DNA of 5,037 bases from Comamonadaceae bacterium (GTDB taxonomy: Bacteria > Pseudomonadota > Gammaproteobacteria > Burkholderiales > Burkholderiaceae_C), in the NCBI GenBank assembly GCA_947374105.1, contig CANCAO010000360.1:1-5037 (forward strand). The letters run 5' to 3'. Both the position numbers and the translations under genes were made by a program. Positions 1 to 4,315 of this stretch are shown here, piece by piece. Position 1 is the first letter of the stretch, and every line of letters starts with the position of its first letter. The notes beneath the pieces are model-generated. The model made no database searches. It was given only the letters and a program-made list of their open reading frames with translations, and was not told where the DNA came from.

Positions 1-1
1 C

Positions 2-178
2 CTGCACCCTGGCGACAAGGTGAGTTTTGAATTTGACGCCGGGCGCTTGATCATTTCGCCGATCAGCCGTCGCAAAGACAGCTTGCAAGAACTGTTGGCC
101 ATGCAGGGCGACGAGCCGCTGGTGATCGACAAGGACTGGGACAACATGCCCGCCGTCGGCCAAGAGGTTCCCCTTTGA
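2..178 (+). CDS. mazE: MazE/AbrB-family antitoxin, 3' part only
   Basis: The window opens inside this gene; 58 codons and the TGA stop are visible and the start lies upstream. The visible part begins LHPGDKVSFEF, followed by DAGRLIISPISRR. This matches the second half of an AbrB/SpoVT swapped-hairpin DNA-binding fold: a PGDKV turn, then a strand ending in basic residues. The remaining acidic, Trp-containing tail (about residues 27-58, with WDNMP) is the kind of flexible segment MazE antitoxins use to wrap and inhibit MazF. Antitoxins of this family also repress their own operon with the toxin. The stop overlaps the start of the toxin gene by 4 bases, so the two are translationally coupled. 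The antitoxin role rests mainly on this pairing plus the AbrB-like strand; the exact subfamily cannot be told without the N-terminus. Confidence 0.82.
   Translation: MHPGDKVSFEFDAGRLIISPISRRKDSLQELLAMQGDEPLVIDKDWDNMPAVGQEVPL
162..167 (+). promoter_or_regulatory. Ribosome binding site for the mazF TTG start
   Basis: AAGAGG lies inside the end of the antitoxin gene, 7 bases before TTG at 175. It supports the TTG start. The next in-frame alternative, GTG at 208, would remove the conserved GDIV strand at the toxin N-terminus. Confidence 0.55.
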
Positions 179-519
179 GTCGCAAGGTTTGGCAGCGCGG
201 CGACATTGTGGTGGCCAGTTTCGACCCCACGCTGGGCCAGGAGCAACAAGGACGCAGGCCCGGCATTGTGGTGACGCACGCCGACTTAAATCGGCTGGGC
301 ATGATTGGCGTGTGCCCCATTACGCAGGGTGGCATGGGTGCGCGCAACGCCGGTTTGTCGGTCAGCTTGATGGGCTTCGGCACGCAAACGCAAGGCGTGG
401 TGCTGGTGCACCAGTTCAGAATGATTGACCCGTCACAGCGCGGATTGACCCTGATTGAGCAAGCGCCGGACGATTTGGTGGAAGAAGTGCGAGCGCGGGT
501 TGCCGCCATGCTGGATTAG
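175..519 (+). CDS. mazF: MazF/PemK-family endoribonuclease toxin
   Basis: This is a complete 114-aa protein of usual MazF length. MazF toxins are cytoplasmic sequence-specific mRNA interferases, held inactive by the antitoxin until it is degraded. Family landmarks appear in order: GDIVVASFDPTLGQEQQGRRP at 9-29, a loop and strand with Arg-Arg-Pro that carries the catalytic Arg in this family; the PIT strand at 48-50 with the conserved Thr; and QTQGVVLVHQFRMID at 71-85, the usual 'G.vl.dq.r.iD' strand. A C-terminal amphipathic helix (DDLVEEVRARVAAML) follows. The start is TTG, overlapping the antitoxin stop (TTGA), which implies tight coupling. Nothing looks degraded, so an active toxin is likely. 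Location next to mobile-element genes fits a stabilisation role (inference). The reading as a MazF-fold toxin is firm; target sequence cannot be predicted. Confidence 0.93.
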   Translation: MSRKVWQRGDIVVASFDPTLGQEQQGRRPGIVVTHADLNRLGMIGVCPITQGGMGARNAGLSVSLMGFGTQTQGVVLVHQFRMIDPSQRGLTLIEQAPDDLVEEVRARVAAMLD

Positions 520-533
520 CAGCAAAACGCGAT

Positions 534-594
534 ATAGCGCGCACGTTATCCACAATTACGTTGTTTTGTTGCATCTTGGATGTGTGCGTGCTAT
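534..594. repeat. Long imperfect dyad around a DnaA-box-like site
   Basis: ATAGCGCGCAC (534-544) is mirrored by GTGCGTGCTAT (584-594); 10 of 11 positions pair and the eleventh is a G-T pair. Inside it, ATCCA (548-552) mirrors TGGAT (577-581). The right arm overlaps the -10 element of the promoter proposed at 569-597, so the dyad could be an operator. A structured RNA or origin element is also possible. Nothing in the sequence chooses between these. Confidence 0.5.
546..554 (+). promoter_or_regulatory. Single DnaA-box consensus match TTATCCACA
   Basis: TTATCCACA is an exact match to the strong bacterial DnaA box consensus. It sits in the left half of the 534-594 dyad, just upstream of an ssb gene fragment and a replication module. 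No second DnaA box was found on either strand by eye. One box could serve in transcription control or in a plasmid-like origin, or be chance: a 9-mer is expected about 0.04 times in a window this size, counting both strands. Confidence 0.35.
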
Positions 595-597
595 AAA
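569..597 (+). promoter_or_regulatory. Putative sigma70 promoter upstream of the ssb fragment
   Basis: A -35 element TTGCAT (569-574, 3 of 6 to TTGACA) is separated by 17 bases from a -10 element TATAAA (592-597, 5 of 6 to TATAAT). Spacing is ideal, and the region is the only sizeable gap before the downstream genes. The -10 overlaps the right arm of the 534-594 dyad. It could drive the ssb fragment and the alpA operon. Confidence 0.4.
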
Positions 598-619
598 CGG
601 CTTGCCTGGACTACTGGAT

Positions 620-639
620 ATAAACCCATTCGGGTTTAT
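620..639. repeat. Perfect 8-bp hairpin ATAAACCC-ATTC-GGGTTTAT
   Basis: Arms 620-627 and 632-639 pair perfectly around a 4-base loop, between mazF and the ssb fragment. No T-run follows on either strand, so a typical intrinsic terminator is not supported. It would lie in the 5' leader of a transcript from the 569-597 promoter, about 30 bases before the ssb start codon. An extragenic palindrome, a protein-binding site or a leader hairpin are all possible. Confidence 0.5.
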
Positions 640-668
640 CGGGGTCCGCACCAGAGGGCAACACATTC

Positions 669-758
669 ATGTCAAGCGTAAACAAAGTCATCTTGGTTGG
701 TAACTGCGGGCGCGATCCCGAGATTCGCTACCTTCCTTCCGGCCAAGCCGTTGCCAAC
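669..758 (+). pseudogene. ssb: Single-stranded DNA-binding protein, 5' fragment
   Basis: The first 30 codons closely match the N-terminus of bacterial [23 protein letters not shown], then [10 protein letters not shown]. This is beta strand 1 and the loop of the OB fold. Full SSB is about 150-180 aa and continues with FSIAT and the rest of the fold. Here similarity ends at about base 758, and none of the three forward frames resumes it. Without the rest of the OB fold it cannot bind ssDNA as an SSB. The frame does not stop: it stays open to 1259 through a Gly/Asp-rich stretch and into the AlpA domain, so an automatic call would give one 196-aa protein (669-1259) that may be misnamed SSB. I read it as an ssb start cut off by a deletion or recombination event. 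A genuine hybrid protein is possible but less likely. Confidence 0.6.
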
Positions 759-1013
759 AAACAGGTAAACGTCCATGGTCAAACTCCCACCCTCAGCATC
801 AGCGACGACATGCCCGAATCCGGCGGCGGTGGCGCAGCGGCTGGCGTAACCGATGGCCCCGACGTGGCAGCAAGTGATGACGACGAAGGCGGCGAAGGCG
901 ATGGCGACCCCGACCGACAAAGTAGAAAGGCACTCAGAACCAGAAACCCCAAGGTAGGCGCTGACCAGCGCAGTTCATCCACCAACAAACGCCGAGACGG
1001 CGCTGTAAACCAA
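759..1013. other. Low-complexity junction between ssb fragment and alpA
   Basis: These 255 bases contain no gene I recognise. On the + strand the frame is open and encodes a Gly/Asp-rich segment (for example [11 protein letters not shown]) and then a basic one, with no match to SSB linkers ending in DDDIPF. On the - strand the frame through 974-672 reads as hydrophobic, with [14 protein letters not shown] as a membrane-like segment, and with many codons ending in C or G. It has only TTG as a near start and is cut by TGA at 977-975. That could be a decayed membrane-protein gene, or simply the complement of an acidic reading. Confidence 0.3.
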
Positions 1014-1259
1014 ATGACCTCAAACCCTCGCGCAGATGCGCAACCCAATGCCACCATTCCGGCTGGCGCTCTCCCCTCTCCCCTAAATCCTGACATTGCC
1101 CTGTGGCGCTTGCCCACGGTGTTGGCACACGTCCCGGTTAGCCGATCCCACTGGTGGGCGGGCGTAGCCGAAGGCCGTTACCCCGCGCCCGTGAAGCTGT
1201 CAAAACGCTGCGTCGCCTGGCGCAGCGCCGACATTCGCGCCCTGATTGCTTCTTTCTAA
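1014..1259 (+). CDS. alpA: AlpA-family transcriptional regulator / excisionase-like protein
   Basis: The last 52 residues of the open frame begin [19 protein letters not shown] and continue [17 protein letters not shown], then [12 protein letters not shown]. This is the AlpA/MerR-type winged helix-turn-helix of phages and integrative elements: the SRSTWW-like recognition helix, the PxPVKL wing and the AWR..DI motif are all present. In P4-like and CP4-57-like elements such proteins act as excisionase or as activators of the integrase gene. ATG at 1014 gives 81 aa, a usual AlpA length of about 65-90, with a short unstructured N-terminus. No strong Shine-Dalgarno precedes it, so the start is uncertain, and the frame is open upstream to the ssb fragment at 669. 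The next gene begins 12 bases after the stop. The family is clear; whether it acts in excision or in expression is not. Confidence 0.85.
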   Translation: MTSNPRADAQPNATIPAGALPSPLNPDIALWRLPTVLAHVPVSRSHWWAGVAEGRYPAPVKLSKRCVAWRSADIRALIASF

Positions 1260-1271
1260 ACGAGGTGCACC

Positions 1272-1364
1272 ATGAAAAGCACCTTGAACGGCACAACGCC
1301 GGGAAAAAGCACGCCTGTACGCACGTCGGTTTCACTCGCAGCGGGAGGTCAACATGCCATTTGA
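1272..1364 (+). CDS. Possible small ORF of 30 aa between alpA and the CHC2 gene
   Basis: ATG at 1272 is preceded by GAGGTG (1262-1267), a fair ribosome binding site 4 bases upstream. The frame encodes 30 residues rich in Thr, Ser and Gly (MKSTLNGTTPGKSTPVRTSV then SLAAGGQHAI). It begins 12 bases after the alpA stop, and its TGA lies 11 bases inside the following gene, a spacing typical of coupled operon genes. There is no recognisable domain, signal peptide or membrane segment. It may be a real small protein, or a leader whose translation feeds ribosomes to the downstream gene. Support is positional only. Confidence 0.45.
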   Translation: MKSTLNGTTPGKSTPVRTSVSLAAGGQHAI

Positions 1365-1818
1365 TCGCACCCTACTCCCCGACCCTGCAACCTACTTTGA
1401 AAACCAGGGCCTGACCCTCAAAGGCCCCCGGTCTGCCAAGTGGAAAACCACCACCTGCAACTTTCACGGTGGCTCAGATTCCATGCGCGTCAACGTCGCC
1501 ACGGGCGCATGGGTGTGCATGAGCTGCAGCGAGAAAGGCGGCGACGTACTTGCCTATGAGATCAAGGACGGTGGCCGCGAGTTTGTCGAAGCTGCCAAAG
1601 CCTTGGGCTGCTGGGTGGACGATGGCCGTCCGCAGGTGCAAACCAAAGCCACGCCACTCAGCCCGCGCCTGGCGCTGTCGGTGATGGCGTTTGAATCCAC
1701 GCTCGCGGCTGTAGCTGCGGGCAATGTGGCCAACGGCGTGGCACTGACCGATACCGACCGGGCACGCCTGATGGTGGCGGCCAATCGCATCAACCGACTG
1801 GTGGAGGCTTTCGCATGA
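1354..1818 (+). CDS. CHC2 zinc-finger (DnaG-type zinc-binding domain) protein
   Basis: This 154-aa protein carries a CHC2 zinc finger as in the N-terminus of DnaG primases. Cys35-x2-His38 lies in TTCNFHGG, and Cys55-x2-Cys58 lies in WVCMSCSEKGGD, on two strands of a zinc ribbon followed by the usual GGD. In primases this domain recognises template DNA. The C-terminal part (about 100-154) is helical and has no TOPRIM motif, so the protein lacks the primase catalytic core. It may work with a separate primase or with the adjacent ATPase, an arrangement common in integrative elements (family knowledge). The start at ATG 1354 is supported by GGGAGGT at 1343-1349. The stop overlaps the ATPase start (ATGA), so the two are coupled. 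Zinc binding is a confident call; a role in element replication is inferred. Confidence 0.85.
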   Translation: MPFDRTLLPDPATYFENQGLTLKGPRSAKWKTTTCNFHGGSDSMRVNVATGAWVCMSCSEKGGDVLAYEIKDGGREFVEAAKALGCWVDDGRPQVQTKATPLSPRLALSVMAFESTLAAVAAGNVANGVALTDTDRARLMVAANRINRLVEAFA

Positions 1819-3104
1819 ATCCGCAAGACTATGAACACATGGCAGCCGGTCTGGACGACGACGTGGGGCTTGCAGTCGCTATCAATTCAGTAGCTGCTCC
1901 CGCACGTTCTACGAGGGCTAGCGGCCAATTTGGCACTGACTCATTGCCCAAGAGCACGGTGGTACTGACTTGCGGCGCTGACCTGACGCCCGAACCCGTG
2001 CAATGGCTTTGGCCGGACTGGCTGGCGCTGGGTAAGTTCCACCTGCTGGCGGGCGCGCCTGGCCAGGGCAAAACGACCATCGCCATGGGCATGGCCGCCA
2101 CGGTCACCATCGGCGGGCGCTGGCCGGACGGGTCACGATGCGAAGCGGGCAACGTACTGATCTGGAGCGGCGAGGACGATTACAAGGACACGCTATTGCC
2201 GCGCCTGTTGGCTGCTGGAGCGGACCGAAACCGGGTGTTCTTTGTGGATGGCACGCGCACGGGCAATGCGGTCAGGCCGTTTGACCCATCCACCGACACG
2301 CGCACCTTGAAAGAAGCTATCCAGCAAATCGGCAGCGTGCGCCTGATCGTGATAGACCCGGTATCGACCGCCGTGGCCGGTGACAGCCACAAGAACACCG
2401 AGGTGCGCCGTGGCCTGCAACCCCTGGTTGACTTGGCCACCACCATCAACGCGGCGTTGCTGGGCATCACCCACCTGTCCAAAGGTGGCCAAGGCTCTGA
2501 CCCGGCGCAACGGGTGATTGGCAGCATCGCGTTTACCGCCGTGGCGCGCGTGGTGCTGGTGGCAGCACGGGTGAAGGGCGAGGACGGTGCGGACAAACGC
2601 ATCTTGGCGCGCAGCAAATCCAACATCGGGCCGGACAACGGCGGCTTTGAATATCACTTGGCGCAAGTGGAGGCCCTGCCCGGCATTGATGCCAGCCGTA
2701 TCGAGTGGGGCCAAGCGGTAGAAGGCTCGGCCCGCGACCTGCTGACCGACCCGGCGGAGGGCGACGACGGGACCGACCATGCTGATGCTGTGAGCCTTTT
2801 GAAAGCGGAACTGACAGCGGATTGCTGGACTGGTGCCAACCATGCCACCCAGGCACTGAAAGATGCCGGATTCACCAAAAAACAAATTTGGACAGCATCC
2901 AAAAAACTTAAGGTCGTTCGCACGAAAGGCGGCATGGGCGGTGGCTGGTACTGGCGCTTGCCCGGTGGCCGTGATATTGCGCTGCCCGGCGAAGATTCCA
3001 AAGCACCCGAAGGTTCCGAAGATTCCCCGTCTGAAAAAATGGAACCTTTGGAATCTTCGGCGGTTGATCAGGCTGCAAGTGAGCTGGTCGAGGTGGAACT
3101 GTGA
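1815..3104 (+). CDS. RepA-like AAA ATPase, predicted replicative helicase (AAA_25)
   Basis: This 429-aa protein has a RecA/DnaB-like core resembling the RSF1010 RepA hexameric helicase and the AAA_25 family. The Walker A loop is GAPGQGKTT at 80-88 and is followed by a strand ending in SGEDD (118-122), which carries the likely catalytic acidic residues. Walker B is LIVIDPVS at 177-184, and the sensor-like strand GITHLSKGG is at 217-225. RVIGSIAFTAVARVVLV at 233-249 is the arginine-containing segment usual here. Residues 324-382 look like a winged-helix domain (ATQALKDAGFTKKQIW), followed by an acidic Ser/Glu-rich tail that varies in this group. GGAGG at 1803-1807 supports ATG 1815, which overlaps the upstream stop. 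The predicted job is ATP-driven DNA unwinding or helicase loading at the element origin, together with the CHC2 protein. A DNA-repair or regulatory ATPase is the alternative. The gene's 3' end holds a 9-bp repeat cluster (2991-3060). Confidence 0.88.
   Translation: MNPQDYEHMAAGLDDDVGLAVAINSVAAPARSTRASGQFGTDSLPKSTVVLTCGADLTPEPVQWLWPDWLALGKFHLLAGAPGQGKTTIAMGMAATVTIGGRWPDGSRCEAGNVLIWSGEDDYKDTLLPRLLAAGADRNRVFFVDGTRTGNAVRPFDPSTDTRTLKEAIQQIGSVRLIVIDPVSTAVAGDSHKNTEVRRGLQPLVDLATTINAALLGITHLSKGGQGSDPAQRVIGSIAFTAVARVVLVAARVKGEDGADKRILARSKSNIGPDNGGFEYHLAQVEALPGIDASRIEWGQAVEGSARDLLTDPAEGDDGTDHADAVSLLKAELTADCWTGANHATQALKDAGFTKKQIWTASKKLKVVRTKGGMGGGWYWRLPGGRDIALPGEDSKAPEGSEDSPSEKMEPLESSAVDQAASELVEVEL
2991..3060. 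repeat. Cluster of 9-bp direct and inverted repeats (GAAG[A/G]TTCC)
   Basis: GAAGATTCC occurs at 2991-2999 and 3018-3026, and GAAGGTTCC at 3009-3017, all on the + strand. Inverted copies follow at 3041-3049 (reading AAAGGTTCC on the - strand, one base off) and 3050-3058 (exact GAAGATTCC). Direct copies start 18 and 9 bases apart, and the inverted pair 9 bases apart. The outer inverted pair extends to a perfect 11-bp arm (3016-3026 with 3050-3060) around a 23-base loop. Because 9 is three codons, the array stays in frame and encodes EDS/EGS units of the ATPase tail. Iteron, structured terminator-like element and codon-repeat expansion are the candidate readings. Confidence 0.6.
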
Positions 3105-3451
3105 GCGCGCAGGCTCTGATCCGGCAGGCGCAGGCATCAGGCGTGGCGTTGCGGTTAGAGGGCGGCAAGGTCAAGGCCAGTGGGCCGCGCGAGGCAGTTG
3201 CGCGCTTGCTTGTGCCCCTGCGTGAGCACCGGGCAGCGTTGGCTAATGCGTTGCAAGCCGAGCCCTTGATGCCATTGCCCAGCGCCGTGACAGACGCAGC
3301 GCCTGAGCCAGTCGACTGGCACGCGCTGGACGCGGCCTATCTGGCCCACCACTTCAACTGCCCCACTTGCATCGCCGCCGGGCGTGGCAGCCGCTACGGG
3401 CAACGCTGTGGTGCTGGCATGGCGCTGTGGCGGGCGTATTCGGCAGCCTGA
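3101..3451 (+). CDS. TubC_N-like small protein with Cys-rich C-terminus, function unknown
   Basis: This 116-aa protein begins at GTG 3101, overlapping the ATPase stop by 4 bases, with GAGGTGG (3090-3096) as ribosome binding site. Residues 4-51 (ALIRQAQASGVALRLEGGKV onward, to AALANAL) resemble TubC_N. That is a small docking domain first described in nonribosomal peptide assembly lines, and it also occurs in many phage and plasmid proteins that have nothing to do with peptide synthesis. A Pro/Ala linker (52-72) leads to a conserved-looking tail (73-116) with His83, His84, Cys87-x2-Cys90 and Cys103, ending RCGAGMALWRAYSAA. The Cys/His arrangement suggests a metal site. Co-expression with the ATPase suggests an accessory role in element replication or a docking partner (inference). 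The exact function is unknown. Confidence 0.75.
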   Translation: MSAQALIRQAQASGVALRLEGGKVKASGPREAVARLLVPLREHRAALANALQAEPLMPLPSAVTDAAPEPVDWHALDAAYLAHHFNCPTCIAAGRGSRYGQRCGAGMALWRAYSAA

Positions 3452-3457
3452 CGCACT

Positions 3458-3481
3458 TTGCCCGTCTGAAAAGGTGGGCAA
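3458..3481. repeat. 6-bp inverted repeat downstream of the operon
   Basis: TTGCCC (3458-3463) pairs with GGGCAA (3476-3481) around a 12-base loop, in the 66-base gap before the next gene. Only TTT follows, so it is at best a weak intrinsic terminator or an attenuating hairpin between the operon and the 3518 gene. The loop and left arm contain the same 12-mer (CCCGTCTGAAAA, 3461-3472) that occurs at 3026-3037 in the ATPase gene repeat cluster. Confidence 0.3.
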
Positions 3482-3517
3482 TTTCCCAAATGATTTCGGA
3501 AAATAAAGGAGGAGAAC

Positions 3518-4132
3518 ATGGGTGGATTCAACAGCGGCAGGAGAGGTGGCAAGCGCACCACGGGCGATATGTGTGCGCTGGACATTCGCAGGCTGGCGCG
3601 TGATGGGTTGCTGGCACGCGGCACGGCATTTCTGTGGACATGGTCACGCGGCGACGAAAAAGTGGGCTCGATTCAGGTCTGGCCCGTGGAGCGCGACCGT
3701 GTGCGCCTGACCTACCGAACACGCGACTATGGCGCGGATGAATGGAAAGACATGGATTACTCGGTGCGTGTGGTCTGGACTGACTGCGCTTTGGGCGGGC
3801 AGCGCTCGTGGTGGCAATGCCAGGCTGTGCGCTGCGGAAGGCGCGTAGCGGTGCTGTACGGCGGTGGCGTGTATGCGTGCCGACATTGCCACAACCTAGC
3901 CTATCGTACCCAGCGTGAACAAGCCTACGACCGCGCCAGCAGCCGGGCAGACCGAATCCGCAAGCGGCTGGGATGGGAGCCCGGCATATTGAATGGCGAC
4001 GGCGGCAAGCCCAAGGGGATGCACTGGCGCACGTTTGAGCGGCTGCACGCGGCGCATGAGGCGTATGTGAATCAGTCGCTAGCGGGTATTGCAATTAAAT
4101 TTGGCGCACTTTCAGATATTTGGCGTCACTGA
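3518..4132 (+). CDS. Zinc-ribbon protein of mobile elements, function unknown
   Basis: This is a 204-aa protein preceded by an excellent Shine-Dalgarno, AAAGGAGGAG (3505-3514), 3 bases before ATG. The N-terminus (MGGFNSGRRGGKRTT) is Gly/Arg-rich. Residues 30-90 are strand-rich with several Trp residues. Residues 101-128 form a zinc-ribbon pattern: Cys101-x4-Cys106, a strand (RRVAVLYGGGVYA), then Cys121-x2-Cys124 in ACRHCHNLAY. An Arg-rich helix follows (QREQAYDRASSRADRIRKRL). The zinc ribbon with a basic helix suggests nucleic-acid binding. I recognise similar uncharacterised proteins near integrases in proteobacterial elements but know no assigned function. The last ~15 residues (IAIKFGALSDIWRH) are lower in GC than the rest, so the native C-terminus may have been altered at a junction. 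It is the only gene in the module with its own gap and strong ribosome site, so it may be expressed separately. Confidence 0.85.
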   Translation: MGGFNSGRRGGKRTTGDMCALDIRRLARDGLLARGTAFLWTWSRGDEKVGSIQVWPVERDRVRLTYRTRDYGADEWKDMDYSVRVVWTDCALGGQRSWWQCQAVRCGRRVAVLYGGGVYACRHCHNLAYRTQREQAYDRASSRADRIRKRLGWEPGILNGDGGKPKGMHWRTFERLHAAHEAYVNQSLAGIAIKFGALSDIWRH

Positions 4133-4152
4133 TGCGTTCCACACGAATTCGC

Positions 4153-4169
4153 ATGTCCATTTAGGACAT
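4153..4169. promoter_or_regulatory. Candidate operator palindrome upstream of the PLD-helicase gene
   Basis: Perfect 6-bp arms ATGTCC (4153-4158) and GGACAT (4164-4169) flank a 5-base A/T loop. Size and symmetry fit a dimeric helix-turn-helix repressor site. It is 20 bases after the end of the 3518 gene and about 145 before the next start. The alternative is a weak terminator for the upstream gene, since TTC follows; the lack of a T-run makes this less attractive. Confidence 0.3.
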
Positions 4170-4303
4170 TTCTCGCGCGTTTTGCCCCGATTCACAAGCT
4201 GTAGACTCTCGCAATAAGTATTCATTCGTCCAACTCAGGCCACAGTAGTCCACTTGCTTGAATCGCCCCAGTTGGCGACGCGGACGATGGCAAGAGCATA
4301 CAA

Positions 4304-4310
4304 AAAGGGA
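4304..4310 (+). promoter_or_regulatory. Ribosome binding site for the TTG start at 4316
   Basis: AAAGGGA lies 5 bases before TTG 4316. The reading frame is open back only to a TGA at 4259-4261, and that stretch contains no ATG, GTG or other TTG. TTG 4316 with this site is therefore the only reasonable start. Confidence 0.6.
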
Positions 4311-4315
4311 TTCAC

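Larger units (their letters stand above)
4133..4315. other. Intergenic region, 183 bases, with palindrome
   Basis: No gene is supported here. It contains ATGTCC-ATTTA-GGACAT (4153-4169), the 8-base palindrome CGAATTCG (4144-4151), an AT-richer stretch near 4211-4225 and the ribosome site of the next gene. No convincing -35/-10 pair was seen, although a promoter for the following gene would be expected. No direct repeat matching the 520-760 region was noticed, so an attachment site is not supported. Confidence 0.5.

Noticed and set aside
546..554. A replication origin based on the DnaA box
   Set aside because: Only one box was found, and no AT-rich unwinding region or iterons stand beside it. 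It is kept as a site but not called an origin.
669..1259. Functional SSB protein of 196 aa
   Set aside because: Only the first 30 residues match SSB. The rest of the OB fold and the acidic DDDIPF tail are absent, and the C-terminus is AlpA.
2193..3137. 314-aa open frame on the - strand across the ATPase gene
   Set aside because: It is the complement of a clearly coding gene with Walker motifs. It has no recognisable domain, and its length is explained by high GC and codon bias of the + strand gene.
3027..3470. Neisserial origin of the window, based on the DUS-like 9-mers
   Set aside because: The first DUS base differs, no further copies were seen in 5 kb, and gene content and GC fit other Betaproteobacteria better.
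3458..3481. Strong rho-independent terminator after the operon
   Set aside because: The stem is only 6 bp with a 12-base loop and only three T residues follow.
3528..4094. 188-aa open frame on the - strand under the zinc-ribbon gene
   Set aside because: The composition is Arg/Ala/Pro/His-rich as in a reverse shadow, while the + strand frame has a strong ribosome site and a zinc ribbon.
520..4315. Attachment-site direct repeats flanking the module
   Set aside because: Comparing the 520-760 and 4100-4315 gaps by eye showed no shared stretch long enough to be an att core.
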